A stretch of 64,000 nucleotides of DNA from Chryseobacterium sp. (GTDB taxonomy: Bacteria; Bacteroidota; Bacteroidia; Flavobacteriales; Weeksellaceae), in assembly GCA_031286615.1 (NCBI GenBank), contig JAITUA010000013.1:677190-741189 (forward strand), given 5' to 3'. Below, one piece after another: positions 23,301 through 34,141 of this stretch. Position 1 is the stretch's first letter, and each line of letters opens with the position of its first letter. The notes beneath the pieces were generated by a model that searched no databases, was not told where the DNA came from, and saw only the letters and a program-made list of their open reading frames with translations. The translations under genes were made by a program, and so were the position numbers.

Positions 23301-25562
23301 TTAGGTTCTTGATTTTACAGCATCATTAGCTGATTTCATTTCCCTTGCCTTTTTCAGTTTCTGATTTCCGAAATTATAAGTAACCCCGATGCTCATTAAC
23401 CTTGGATAATTGAAGTTGGTTATATTATTATATTTTCCGTTTGGCTGTACTCCTTTAACCCTGTAAAAGCTTTGATTAAATAAATCGCTTACTTCTGCTA
23501 CAATGGTCCAGTCGCCCGCAATTTTTTTCAGACTAAGATCGAAACTTTGTCTCGCTCCTATCATACCTCCTTCCATAGCTGTCTGGCTTGCAAAGAAGTA
23601 ATTAACTCCTAAGAACCAGTCTTTTTTGGATGAAAGTCTGATAATGTTATTGATCGTTGCAGACATATTGTAGTTTTTGACATCAATGATATAAGGATCC
23701 AGTGACTCAGATTCGTACTGACCTAGCTGAGACGTTGGATCTTCCCATACTCCGCCTTTGTAAGTAACATAGCCCAAATTAACAGAATAGTTGGTTGTCC
23801 ATATGTCTTTAAACCATGATTTGTTCATTCCCAGCGTAAGAGCGAGCTCTCTGTTTTTACCGTAATTGGTTCTTATATATCTTAGGAATCTTGTAGTGTC
23901 CATTATCATGTTACCATCAGGACCATAGATTATTTTTCCATTCTCATCCCTTTTTGGAGTTGTTAAAGTTCCCTGTAAAGGAAGCATATCAGAAGCAGAT
24001 GCATCTTCCACCATATTAAAACTAAGATTGGCATAGAATGCATTTTTGTACATATAGTTCAGCTCCTGATTATAGAATTTTGAGGCAAGAACAAACGGAT
24101 TGTTCTGTGTATAATTTGTAGGAGTGAAATAGGTTCTGGACGGATTGAGTTCCCAGAATCTTGGTCTTCGGATTCTGCTTGAGAAAGTATAGCTCAGGTT
24201 GTGATCAGAATTGATGGCATAATTTAAATTCAGATAAGGTAAAAGATTGTTGTAATTTCTTTCGAACCCTGTTTTTTCCAGAATCTCGCCGGTACTTCTG
24301 GTCATTTCATATCTGGCTCCTATTTTTCCGGATATTTTCTCAGTCAGTTTACGTTCATAGTTCAGGTAAATACCTAGAATATTTTCTTTATAAATGAAGT
24401 GATTGGTTTGTTTAGGATCTATCACAAAATCACCACCTATTAATTTGTCTTGTTTGGTATCATTATCAGTGTTTGTATGATTATAGCTGATTCCCATTAA
24501 CCATGTTGCGCCTTTAGCTGTTTTTTTCAGGTAGTCGATATTTGCTGCATAATTGTTAATGATCTGAGGTACTGATTGATGAAGCGCAGAATACTTGTTG
24601 ATGGTATCATTAGTTAAAGGAAAACTTTCATTAAAACTTACTTTATCTCTGTTGAACCACAGGTAAGAAACATTTGAGGTAAGTCTGCTTCCCAGAGAAT
24701 CTGTTTTCATCTCATAATTTAAATTGAAAGAATGATTTCTCGTTTGTGCATCTTCATTATTGACTGTTCTGTTATTTAAAACCCCATTTTGCCAGTTGGT
24801 AATATCCAGTACAGAATTGAAACTTTTATTATATCTCATGTTGTAGGAGAAACCAAGACTATGCTTTTTATTGATCTCATAATCAACGTTAAAACCTCCG
24901 CCAAAATTTTTATTAGGATCATCATTAAACCCGAATGATTCATTTCTGAAAGTAGGATCCCCGTTAGAGAGCGTATATCTTTGTCTGTCTGTCCAGCTTC
25001 CTGTTCTGAAGTTTGAATTACCGGACCATTTTCCTTGTCTGAAGTTAAAAGAAGCTCCTGCATTAGGATTATTGTAATAAGCTTGCTCATTCTGCATTTT
25101 CAACGTTCCGTTGTAACCGTTGTTCTTACTTTTTTTCATTACAATATTAATCACGCCTTCCTTGGATTCAACCTGGAATTCACTTCCCGGAACCGTAATC
25201 ACTTCGATTTTCTGGATATCCTCTGATGGAGTAGACTTCAGCATTTCGATTAATGCTTCAGCATCCATATTTGTTTTCTTATTGTTGATATAGATCACCG
25301 CATCATTTTTCCCCAAGATCTTCAGTGTTTTTCCATCAATGCTGGAAATCATTGGAGTTTGTTTTAAAAGATTAAAGGTGTTCGTTCCTTTAGCGATGGA
25401 TGAAGAAGCTACATCGTAAATTAAACGGTCTCCCTGTTTTTTGAAAACCTGCTTCTTGATATTCACTGCATCAATAGCATTTACTTTCAAACTGTCTTTT
25501 TTCTGCTGGGCAGTTACAAGTCCACCGAAAAATAGTGCTGCAATAAGAATTTGAGTTTTCAT
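23301..25562 (-). CDS. Outer-membrane beta-barrel protein (TonB-receptor-like), paralogue 1
   Basis: The gene encodes 753 aa. Signal peptide 1-18 (LVTAQ), the plug segment KKQVFKKQGDRLIYDVASS, LLKQTPMISS and EDIQKIEVITVPGSEF, then a long barrel ending SIGVTYNFGNQKLKK. Plug and terminal strands are close to the downstream paralogue, whereas the loops in the middle (about 180-650) differ strongly. That is the pattern expected if the extracellular ligand sites have diverged. It is the first gene of the pair and has a good promoter 50-80 bp upstream. Confidence 0.88.
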   Translation of the reverse strand: MKTQILIAALFFGGLVTAQQKKDSLKVNAIDAVNIKKQVFKKQGDRLIYDVASSSIAKGTNTFNLLKQTPMISSIDGKTLKILGKNDAVIYINNKKTNMDAEALIEMLKSTPSEDIQKIEVITVPGSEFQVESKEGVINIVMKKSKNNGYNGTLKMQNEQAYYNNPNAGASFNFRQGKWSGNSNFRTGSWTDRQRYTLSNGDPTFRNESFGFNDDPNKNFGGGFNVDYEINKKHSLGFSYNMRYNKSFNSVLDITNWQNGVLNNRTVNNEDAQTRNHSFNLNYEMKTDSLGSRLTSNVSYLWFNRDKVSFNESFPLTNDTINKYSALHQSVPQIINNYAANIDYLKKTAKGATWLMGISYNHTNTDNDTKQDKLIGGDFVIDPKQTNHFIYKENILGIYLNYERKLTEKISGKIGARYEMTRSTGEILEKTGFERNYNNLLPYLNLNYAINSDHNLSYTFSSRIRRPRFWELNPSRTYFTPTNYTQNNPFVLASKFYNQELNYMYKNAFYANLSFNMVEDASASDMLPLQGTLTTPKRDENGKIIYGPDGNMIMDTTRFLRYIRTNYGKNRELALTLGMNKSWFKDIWTTNYSVNLGYVTYKGGVWEDPTSQLGQYESESLDPYIIDVKNYNMSATINNIIRLSSKKDWFLGVNYFFASQTAMEGGMIGARQSFDLSLKKIAGDWTIVAEVSDLFNQSFYRVKGVQPNGKYNNITNFNYPRLMSIGVTYNFGNQKLKKAREMKSANDAVKSRT

Positions 25563-25610
25563 GATATTATTTTTTAATTAATAGCTTGTATGGTTTGTTA
25601 TTTTACATTA

Positions 25611-25642
25611 CAAAGATATATAATAAATTTAGTATCATGCAA
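25611..25642 (-). promoter_or_regulatory. Bacteroidota-type promoter of the tandem barrel genes
   Basis: On the minus strand TTG (25642-25640), a 21-bp spacer, then TATCTTTG (25618-25611). The -33 region sits inside a symmetric word (GTACTTTGCATTGCATGATACT on the minus strand, about 25652-25631, with outer ACT copies) that may be an operator. The rest of the 25563-25883 gap is AT-rich, with TTTAGTAAAAACTAAA at 25856-25871 before the plus-strand gene. Confidence 0.7.
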
Positions 25643-25883
25643 TGCAAAGTACTTAAAATGTTTTTGATTATTATTTAATCTACTGATTATCAGTAACTAA
25701 AATTTATATCAATTTTAAAGTTTTAATGACTTTGTTCCTTAATTAGACAATTTAAAGTTCAATTTTGTTACATGACAAAATGAAATAGATGAAAAATTGT
25801 AGAAATATTTGATGAGAAATCAGAAAAAATAATAATGATTGTATTTTATTATTAATTTAGTAAAAACTAAAAATTAATACCAT

Positions 25884-27665
25884 ATGAGAAAACTTTACCT
25901 TTTATTATTGTTGTTTGTGTTAATGTTTTCATGTAAAAATGAGACTTTCTCAGAAACAGATGACAACACAACAAATCCTCCATCCAATTATAACTTTGGA
26001 AATACCGCACAAAAAAACTTTCAGGGAGTGGTACTTGATACAAACGGACTTCCGGTATCAGGGGCAACGGTTACCATCGGAACAAGTACAGTTACAACCA
26101 ATCTTAAAGGTTTCTTCACATTTAAAAATGCTTCGGTAAAAGAAAATTTTGCTCATATAAAAGTGACAAAATCCGGCTATGTTAATGCATCAAGGGTTTT
26201 GGTGCCTACCAACGGAGTGAATAGAGTGAATATCATGATGATTCCTGCAACGGTAACATCTACAATTACTACAGGTTCTACATCTACCGTTTCATTACCC
26301 AACGGAACTAAAGTAAAATTTGACGGAAGTTTCAAAGATGCAAACGGAAATGCCTATTCAGGAAATGTGAGTGTTGGAGTTTTCCATTTAGCACCATCCA
26401 ACCAATACCTTAATGAATTAATGCCTGGTTCATTTCTGGCAACCAATTCAGCAGGCAATGCAAGAATAATGGAAACTTTTGGAATGCTGCATGTACAGTT
26501 GACGGGAAGTGCGGGACAAAGTCTTCAGATTGCAAACGGCCATTCCGCAGAAATCACCGTTCCTGTGGATGCTGCACAAACTTCCAGTTCACCAGCCACA
26601 ATACCGCTATGGTCTTATAATGAAGAGACCGGAATGTGGAAAGAAGAAGGCTCAGCAACAAAGATTGGAAATACCTATGTAGGAACAGTAAGTCATTTTT
26701 CCTGGTGGAATTATGATGCACAGTTTGCGCAGGCAACAATGAAAGTAACTGTAAAAAACGCAGCAGGGCAGGTTTTACCTAATATTAGAGTCGCTTTAAA
26801 CAGAACTTCTCAAGCATATGAAACCTATGGAATGACAGATAATACAGGAACGGTCTCGGGAATTGTTCCGGCAGGTGAGGTTCTCGTTTTAAAAGTTTAT
26901 GATGTTTGTAATAACGTATTATATACCTCTAATGTAGGCCCTTTTCCGGTTGGAATTATAACAACAATTCCTGAAATTACCATAAGCCCGTCGACATCTG
27001 TCAATTATACTATTCAGGGAAGTCTTAAAACATGTACAAATACTGATGTTACCGATGGCTATGTAGTACTTAAACCAGTGGCGGGTATGTACTATTTCCA
27101 ATATATGTCAGTACCAGTAAACAGTACCGGAGGCTTTACATTTAACACATATGCATGTACTGCAAATCCTCAGTTTATCTACGAAGGGTTTGATACCGTT
27201 AATTTACAAAGCACTCATGAAGTAACTTTCACTGCTCCGTCTGCTACAGTCAATTTGGGGGATATCGTGGTTTGTAATTCTTTGAACGAATTGATCAGTT
27301 ATAAAATTGATAATCAACCAACCGTTAATATCGTAGGATTGTTTGATGTAAAGTGGGGAGGGCTGACGACGACGTCGCCTGTTGTATCGGCCAAGCAATT
27401 GATAATAAACTCAACGAATTCTGCGGGACCTTTTTTCTATATGAAGCAAATCAATGTGCTGGGAGTTGCTACAAGTTTTAACACAGGTTATGGATTTGAA
27501 TTTTCAGGAGGGGCTGTTACAACTAATAATGGGAATATGATTGTGAATATAACCTCTTTTGGGGCTGTGGGTGATTATATAGATTTCACAGTGAATGGAA
27601 CATACACCAATAATTCAGGAAATCACACCTTCACTGCAACAGGACATGTAAAACGGGATTTATGA
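25884..27665 (+). CDS. Lipoprotein with carboxypeptidase-regulatory-like domains
   Basis: The gene encodes 593 aa. The lipobox Cys is C17 (VLMFSCKNE), so the protein is envelope-anchored. A CarboxypepD_reg-like domain lies at about 45-115 (GVVLDTNGLPVSGATVTIG, NLKGFFTFKNA). Then comes a beta-sandwich region with a conserved IPLWSYNEETGMWKEEG segment and HFSWWNYD near 270-280. A second regulatory-like repeat lies near 285-345 (AGQVLPNIRVALN, TDNTGTVSG). The tail is Ser/Thr/Asn-rich. Such lipoproteins are common on the surface of Bacteroidota; no enzymatic motif is seen. It is divergent from the barrel genes and followed by a strong terminator. Confidence 0.82.
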   Translation: MRKLYLLLLLFVLMFSCKNETFSETDDNTTNPPSNYNFGNTAQKNFQGVVLDTNGLPVSGATVTIGTSTVTTNLKGFFTFKNASVKENFAHIKVTKSGYVNASRVLVPTNGVNRVNIMMIPATVTSTITTGSTSTVSLPNGTKVKFDGSFKDANGNAYSGNVSVGVFHLAPSNQYLNELMPGSFLATNSAGNARIMETFGMLHVQLTGSAGQSLQIANGHSAEITVPVDAAQTSSSPATIPLWSYNEETGMWKEEGSATKIGNTYVGTVSHFSWWNYDAQFAQATMKVTVKNAAGQVLPNIRVALNRTSQAYETYGMTDNTGTVSGIVPAGEVLVLKVYDVCNNVLYTSNVGPFPVGIITTIPEITISPSTSVNYTIQGSLKTCTNTDVTDGYVVLKPVAGMYYFQYMSVPVNSTGGFTFNTYACTANPQFIYEGFDTVNLQSTHEVTFTAPSATVNLGDIVVCNSLNELISYKIDNQPTVNIVGLFDVKWGGLTTTSPVVSAKQLIINSTNSAGPFFYMKQINVLGVATSFNTGYGFEFSGGAVTTNNGNMIVNITSFGAVGDYIDFTVNGTYTNNSGNHTFTATGHVKRDL

Positions 27666-27678
27666 CAAACGTAAAAAT

Positions 27679-27704
27679 AAAAGGACCGAAAAGGTCCTTT
27701 TTAT
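27679..27704 (+). terminator. Rho-independent terminator after the lipoprotein gene
   Basis: AAAAGGACC (27679-27687) pairs with GGTCCTTTT (27693-27701) around a GAAAA loop. Confidence 0.9.
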
Positions 27705-27722
27705 ATGCAGTATTTTTATTAT

Positions 27723-28061
27723 TTATTCTCTGTCGAATCGGGCTAGTTTTTTATCTACCCAAACCGTTGCAAAAGGGAAGAATGCGGATAATAAGGCAAA
27801 AACAAAATCTTCATCATCCCAATTATAAATTTTTCTTGCAGGAAGGCAGAGTATAAGGTAAAGCGTAAAAAATAATCCGTGTAAACTTCCAATAACACTG
27901 ATGAAAATAATAGAATATAAATTTTCATCATATCGGATCCAGATCATCGCAACACAATACAGTAAAAGACATGAAATAGCTTCCGCAACACAAATCTGTT
28001 TAAACCATTTGATGATTTTTTCCTGAGAATATTTTGAGAAAAATTTTTCGATGAAGTCCAT
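27723..28061 (-). CDS. DUF3817 membrane protein
   Basis: The gene encodes 112 aa. Three transmembrane helices (about 22-42, 48-70 and 86-102) with the family-typical VAEAISCLLLY opening, the GSLHGLFFTLYL helix and the LLSAFFPFATVWVDKKL end. DUF3817 proteins are small inner-membrane proteins of unknown function. It follows nadD on the same strand after about 70 bp, so it may be at the end of the recJ-nadD transcript. Confidence 0.9.
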   Translation of the reverse strand: MDFIEKFFSKYSQEKIIKWFKQICVAEAISCLLLYCVAMIWIRYDENLYSIIFISVIGSLHGLFFTLYLILCLPARKIYNWDDEDFVFALLSAFFPFATVWVDKKLARFDRE

Positions 28062-28132
28062 TCCTTTAGTTCTAAGTTGAGAGTTAATAGTAAAGAGTCT
28101 TTCTCTAACCTCTCATTTTCTGATTTGCAAAA

Positions 28133-28717
28133 TTACTTATAAAAACTGCTACCATCCAAATATTCAAAAACTTCAGGAGGTAACATCGGCCTTACATTTT
28201 TGCCGTCTTTAATCATATTACGAATTTCAGTGGCAGAAAGTTCTATAACAGGAGCTTTGATCAGAGAAATATTCTCATGCTGTAAATAGTCAGAATCTGC
28301 TTTTTCTCCTTCAAATACTCTTGGATAAACAATGATATGGTGATTTTTGATCAGAACATCAGAATTTTTCCACTTATGAAGACTCTTCAGATTATCTTCT
28401 CCCATAATCAGGCTGAAAGAATATTCAGGATACTTCTCATGGAGATAAGTAAGTGTATCGATAGTATAGCTTGGCATAGGAAGAGAAAATTCTACATTAG
28501 AAGCTCTCATATTCGGATAATGTTTTACTGCGAGCTGTACCATATCAAGCCTGTTATGATCTTTAAGTAAAGATTTTTTGTCTTTAAACGGATTTTGTGG
28601 ACTCACTACAAACCAAAGCTCATCCATATCAGAATTTTCCAGAATATAATTCGCCAGAATAAGATGTCCGATATGAATAGGATTGAATGACCCGAAAAAT
28701 AAACCGATTTTTTTCAT
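28133..28717 (-). CDS. nadD: Nicotinate-nucleotide adenylyltransferase
   Basis: The gene encodes 194 aa, normal for NadD, which makes deamido-NAD from nicotinate mononucleotide and ATP. The nucleotidyltransferase motif GLFFGSFNPIHIGHLILA (HxGH) is at the N-terminus. The C-terminal ISSTxIR-type motif appears as LSATEIRNMIKDGK. PQNPFKDKK and SYTIDTLTYL, both substrate-binding segments, are present. It lies downstream of recJ on the same strand, with a four-helix-bundle element between them. Confidence 0.97.
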   Translation of the reverse strand: MKKIGLFFGSFNPIHIGHLILANYILENSDMDELWFVVSPQNPFKDKKSLLKDHNRLDMVQLAVKHYPNMRASNVEFSLPMPSYTIDTLTYLHEKYPEYSFSLIMGEDNLKSLHKWKNSDVLIKNHHIIVYPRVFEGEKADSDYLQHENISLIKAPVIELSATEIRNMIKDGKNVRPMLPPEVFEYLDGSSFYK

Positions 28718-28725
28718 TGTTACAA

Positions 28726-29146
28726 GGAATTAGGTTGCAGGAATTAGGGCTTAGGGAGTTTGAAGTTTTGTAATTACGGCATTCAGCATTTTTGATATTT
28801 CGGATATTTTTTCGATTAAAATTTGAAAATTTTCAGGATTCAAATAATTTAAATTTTTTGAAATAATTAATTGGGTTTCCAATTCAGCGCTGCTACCTCT
28901 TGCAATTTTCAAAAACTGAAGATAATCATTAGTAGATCTTCTGGAATGACCTTCAGCAATATTAGATGGAATTGAAACTGAGGACCTGCGTATCTGACTC
29001 GTAAGTCCATACAGTTCTTCTTTTGGAAAAGTTGTTGTTACTTTATAGATTTCTGTAACGAGATCTACAGATTTTTGCCAAACGATTAATTCCTTATAAT
29101 TTCCCATATGCATTTCCCTATTCCCTTATTGCTAAATCCTAATCCC
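28726..29146 (-). mobile_element. IVS-like element B: four-helix-bundle gene inside inverted repeats
   Basis: The 24-bp arm at 28726-28749 and the reverse complement of 29123-29146 match at 18 of 24 positions (shared words ATTAGG, GCA and TAGGG). The arms bracket the gene at 28751, which sits between recJ and nadD in the same orientation. The words differ from those of elements A and C, so each locus has its own pair. The stem-plus-central-gene plan is that of 23S rRNA intervening sequences. Mobility is inferred. Confidence 0.45.
28751..29107 (-). CDS. Four-helix bundle protein (23S rRNA intervening-sequence/S23 type), copy B
   Basis: The gene encodes 118 aa from the ATG at 29107. An ATG two codons earlier (29113) is possible, but MGNYKELIVWQKS aligns with MANFKELLVWQKS of copy C. 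Hallmarks: TFPKEELYGLTSQIRRSSVS, IPSNIAEGHSRRS, DYLQFLKIARGS and ETQLIISKNL. By eye it is clearly closer to copy C than to copy A. It is encoded on the same strand as recJ and nadD, between them, within imperfect inverted repeats. Confidence 0.92.
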   Translation of the reverse strand: MGNYKELIVWQKSVDLVTEIYKVTTTFPKEELYGLTSQIRRSSVSIPSNIAEGHSRRSTNDYLQFLKIARGSSAELETQLIISKNLNYLNPENFQILIEKISEISKMLNAVITKLQTP

Positions 29147-29151
29147 TATTC

Positions 29152-30864
29152 TCAATCCCTGAATTTCACATCCTTAATATTTAAATAATGAGTGACATTG
29201 CCTTTCCAGTGATTTTCTTCAAGAGTAAAAGCAAGGTCAAAATTTTTATTTTTAAAATCTTCAACAAATGGTCCCAGCTTGAATCCTACACACTCAATAT
29301 TTCGTCCTGTAGATTCCTGCTTGATATAAAATTTCAGGTGGTTATTATCTTTCCCCATAGTTTTCACATAACCGGACAATTTCTGATTGCTCAATGTAAA
29401 AATAGGTTTCATATTATGAGGACCGAATGGAGCAAGTTTTCTGTGGAAATTAATAAACTCTCTGTTGATTTCATCAACTGTAATTTCAGTATCAATGGCG
29501 ATGGAAGGTTCCTTTTGATGATCTTTGATTTTTTCAGAAACAATTTTTTCAAATCTTACCTTGAAAGCATCAAACTTGTCTTTCTCCATAGAAAGTCCGG
29601 CGGCAGCGTGATGGCCTCCAAACTTAAGGAAATACTCAGAACACATATCAAGAGCTTCATGCACATCGAAATCAGAAACAGATCTCGCAGAAGCTACCAT
29701 TTCCCCGTTATTACCATCAGTAAATACCAGAGTGGGTTTGTAATACGTTTCTATAAGTCGGGAAGCTACAATACCAATCACTCCTTTATTCCATTCAGGA
29801 TGATAAACGATGGTTGTGTGTTTGGTTTCTTGCTGAGACTCTATAATTTGGTTCAATGCAGAAAGAGTAGAGTTCATATCCAGCTCTCTTCTTTCATCGT
29901 TGAGGTTCATGATATCGCTTACAATCTGATTAGCGTGTTTCAGATTATCAGAAACCATAAGCTCTACGGCTGCTTTACCATGAGAGATTCTTCCGGCTGC
30001 ATTAATTTTAGGAGCTATTTCAAAAACGATATTTGAAATTTCAAAATGAGAAAGTTTATCCTCGGGAATCAGCAGTCTTAATCCCAGGTTTCTGGTCTTT
30101 CTAAGGGTTTTTAGTCCCATTTTAGCCAGCACTCTGTTTTCACCTGTCATGGAAACAATGTCAGCAGCAATAGAAATGGCCAGAAGATCGGTGAGTTCAA
30201 ATAATTCTGCTTCCGGTAATTTATAAATTGTATTTAATCCCTGGCAGAGCTTAAAGCCAACACCACATCCGGAAAGTTCTTTGAAAGGATATCGGCAGTC
30301 ATTTCTTTTAGGATCAAGTACGGCTGCAGCATCAGGAATTTCTTCACCCGGAAGGTGATGGTCACAGATAATAAAATCTATATCCAGATTTTTGGCATAG
30401 TTGATCATATCCAGGGCCTTTATTCCACAATCCAGAGCAATGATTAATGAAAACCCATTTTCTTTGGCAAAATCAATTCCTTCAGTAGAAATTCCATACC
30501 CTTCAGAATTTCTGTCAGGAATATAATAGTCTAAATATTTTTTCTCAACAATTTTGCTGAGATAAAGGTACATCAAAGCAACCGCTGTGGTTCCGTCCAC
30601 ATCATAGTCACCATAGACCAATATTTTTTCGCCATTTTCAATAGCTGTTGCAATACGCTCTACAGCTTTTTGCATATCTGCCATTAAAAACGGATTATGT
30701 ATATCGTTAAGGTTTGGTTTGAAGAATTCTCTGGCCTTTTGATAGTTGTCAATCCCTCTTAAAACGAGGATTTTAGATTCAAAAGTACCAAAACCAAGTG
30801 ACGAACTTAGTCTGTCCACAACTTCCTCATCGGGTTCAGGCTTATAAATCCATTTTTGACTCAT
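29152..30864 (-). CDS. recJ: Single-stranded-DNA-specific 5'-3' exonuclease RecJ
   Basis: The gene encodes 570 aa, the usual size. The DHH phosphoesterase core is seen as LVYGDYDVDGTTAVAL (motif I), LIIALDCGI, FIICDHHLPG (motif III, DHH), DLLAISIAADIV (motif IV) and the DHHA1 motif KFGGHHAAAGLSM. An OB-fold domain follows (about 450-565). RecJ degrades single-stranded DNA in recombination and mismatch repair. It is first in a minus-strand run (recJ, element B, nadD, DUF3817) and divergent from the M48 protease. Confidence 0.97.
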   Translation of the reverse strand: MSQKWIYKPEPDEEVVDRLSSSLGFGTFESKILVLRGIDNYQKAREFFKPNLNDIHNPFLMADMQKAVERIATAIENGEKILVYGDYDVDGTTAVALMYLYLSKIVEKKYLDYYIPDRNSEGYGISTEGIDFAKENGFSLIIALDCGIKALDMINYAKNLDIDFIICDHHLPGEEIPDAAAVLDPKRNDCRYPFKELSGCGVGFKLCQGLNTIYKLPEAELFELTDLLAISIAADIVSMTGENRVLAKMGLKTLRKTRNLGLRLLIPEDKLSHFEISNIVFEIAPKINAAGRISHGKAAVELMVSDNLKHANQIVSDIMNLNDERRELDMNSTLSALNQIIESQQETKHTTIVYHPEWNKGVIGIVASRLIETYYKPTLVFTDGNNGEMVASARSVSDFDVHEALDMCSEYFLKFGGHHAAAGLSMEKDKFDAFKVRFEKIVSEKIKDHQKEPSIAIDTEITVDEINREFINFHRKLAPFGPHNMKPIFTLSNQKLSGYVKTMGKDNNHLKFYIKQESTGRNIECVGFKLGPFVEDFKNKNFDLAFTLEENHWKGNVTHYLNIKDVKFRD

Positions 30865-30967
30865 TTCACAAAAATAAGGAAAAAAAATAGCATTCTAGAA
30901 AGAACTGGAACGAAGTTTCGACTTAATAATTGTTAAAAAAAGGCTATCTTCGTGCTCCAAATTTTAA

Positions 30968-31786
30968 ATGACTATGAAAAAAATTACTCTATGCCTTATA
31001 CTATTTGGGGCTATGTATTCGATTAATGCACAAAAAATTAACCTCGGAAAAGCAGCGGGAATAGTTTCAAATGGTGCAAAAGCTCTAACATTTACGAACG
31101 AAGATGCGGTGAAATTATCCAAAGAGTCAGTAGACTGGATGGATAAAAATAATGCCGTAGCAGGACCTAAAGACCCGTATACCGTGAGACTGAACAAATT
31201 GTTTGGAAAACACAAATCTCAGGATGGTCTGAATTTGAATTACAAAGTTTATAAAGTAAAAGATATCAATGCGTTTGCCTGTGCAGACGGAAGTGTACGT
31301 GTGTTCTCTTCTCTGATGGATATCATGACAGACAATGAATTGCTGGCAGTTATCGGGCATGAGATTGGACATGTGAAAAATCAGGATACAAAAGATGCTA
31401 TGAAATCTGCTTACCTGAAAGCAGCGGCATTAGATGCTGCATCATCGGCTTCTTCTGCTGTAGCTACTCTTAATGAGAGCCAGGTAGGAAAGATGGCTAA
31501 CGCATTCTTGGATGCTTCACACAGTAAAAAACAGGAATCAGAAGCAGATACCTATTCATATGATTTTATGAAAGCTAATAAATATGATGTTGTTGGAGCT
31601 TATACAGCTTTCAAAAAGTTAGCGCTGCTTTCAGAAGGAAGTACACAAAGTAATTTTGAGAAAATGTTCAATTCTCACCCTGACAGTAATAAAAGGGCGG
31701 AGTCTATTAAAAAACGAGCTGAGAAAGATGGTCTTTGGAAAGACCCGGGAACAGTTTCTCTGCCTACAGCCAAATTAACGAAATAA
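30968..31786 (+). CDS. Exported M48-family metalloprotease
   Basis: The gene encodes 272 aa (271 or 270 if the second ATG at 30974 is used, which gives the more typical MKKITL signal start). The signal peptide ends near INAQ. The zinc motif HEIGHVKNQDTKDAM (HExxH) and the third ligand in KKQESEADTYSYDFM identify an M48 peptidase of the LoiP/BepA type, which degrade or quality-check outer-membrane proteins in the periplasm. There are no TPR repeats, so it is nearer LoiP than BepA. A clear terminator follows. Confidence 0.92.
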   Translation: MTMKKITLCLILFGAMYSINAQKINLGKAAGIVSNGAKALTFTNEDAVKLSKESVDWMDKNNAVAGPKDPYTVRLNKLFGKHKSQDGLNLNYKVYKVKDINAFACADGSVRVFSSLMDIMTDNELLAVIGHEIGHVKNQDTKDAMKSAYLKAAALDAASSASSAVATLNESQVGKMANAFLDASHSKKQESEADTYSYDFMKANKYDVVGAYTAFKKLALLSEGSTQSNFEKMFNSHPDSNKRAESIKKRAEKDGLWKDPGTVSLPTAKLTK

Positions 31787-31805
31787 TTATCTATTTATTT
31801 GCAAT

Positions 31806-31840
31806 AAAAAAACCTCAAAGCACTGCTTTGAGGTTTTTTA
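31806..31840. terminator. Bidirectional terminator between the M48 and ABC-F genes
   Basis: AACCTCAAAG (31811-31820) pairs with CTTTGAGGTT (31826-31835), with an A-run before it and a T-run after it, so it works for both convergent genes. Confidence 0.93.
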
Positions 31841-31861
31841 TATATTATAATGATGTATTTA

Positions 31862-33556
<1,695 letters not shown>

Positions 33557-33602
33557 TTAATTGTATGGTATTTTTTATATATTTCATTAACGAAATTTTA
33601 AA

Positions 33603-34064
33603 ATGATGAAGATTGAGAAAACAGTTAGCATATTAAATAGAAGAGCCCGTTTTGAATATGAAATTCTTGAAGAATATGAAGCAGGAATGGTTTTGACGGG
33701 TACCGAAATAAAATCTTTACGTTCATCTAAAGCATCTATCACAGAATCGTTCTGTCAGTTTATTGATGGGGAATTATACATCATCAACATGATGATTGAT
33801 GAGTACAAATTAGGTACTTTTTACAATCATAAAACAAAAAGGGAACGGAAATTGCTCTTGCACAAAAAAGAATTACAAAAACTTGAAAAAAAGTTAAAGG
33901 ATGCTGGGAACACCATAATACCTTTAAAATTATATATCACTGACAGGGGGAAAGCAAAGGTGCTGATAGCGCTGGGTAGAGGGAAAAAACTTTTCGATAA
34001 AAGAGAGGCGATAAAAGATAGAGAAAATAAACGGAACCTGGACAGAATATTAAAGAAAAGTTAA
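33603..34064 (+). CDS. smpB: SsrA-binding protein SmpB
   Basis: The gene encodes 153 aa, or 152 from the second ATG. SmpB binds tmRNA and brings it to stalled ribosomes for trans-translation. Visible: ILNRRARFEYEILEEYEAG, LTGTEIKSLRS, ESFCQFIDGELYIINM, RERKLLLHKKELQKL, IPLKLYITDRGKAKV and the basic C-terminal tail GRGKKLFDKREAIKDRE. The gene is divergent from the ABC-F gene, another ribosome-rescue-type factor, across a 118-bp AT-rich spacer. Confidence 0.98.
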   Translation: MMKIEKTVSILNRRARFEYEILEEYEAGMVLTGTEIKSLRSSKASITESFCQFIDGELYIINMMIDEYKLGTFYNHKTKRERKLLLHKKELQKLEKKLKDAGNTIIPLKLYITDRGKAKVLIALGRGKKLFDKREAIKDRENKRNLDRILKKS

Positions 34065-34081
34065 AAATCATTTGAAAAACT

Positions 34082-34112
34082 TTGTATATAAAGAAAAATT
34101 ATATTTATTTTG
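34082..34112 (+). promoter_or_regulatory. Candidate promoter of the OmpA-family gene
   Basis: TTG (34082-34084), a 20-bp spacer, then TTATTTTG (34105-34112), one mismatch from TAnnTTTG. The ATG lies 29 bp further on. A strong promoter is expected for an abundant outer-membrane protein. Confidence 0.5.
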
Positions 34113-34141
34113 CATTATCAATTATTTAATCATTTAATTCT

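Noticed and set aside
20994-25562. SusC/SusD-type polysaccharide utilisation locus
   Set aside because: The barrels lack the SusC N-terminal extension and no SusD-like lipoprotein is present, although a GH43-like enzyme and an esterase are close.
29188-30036. Long plus-strand frame of 282 codons opposite recJ
   Set aside because: It is fully antisense to recJ, whose DHH motifs are intact. Its translation is rich in Phe, Ile, Ser and Arg with no family resemblance, as expected for a shadow frame.
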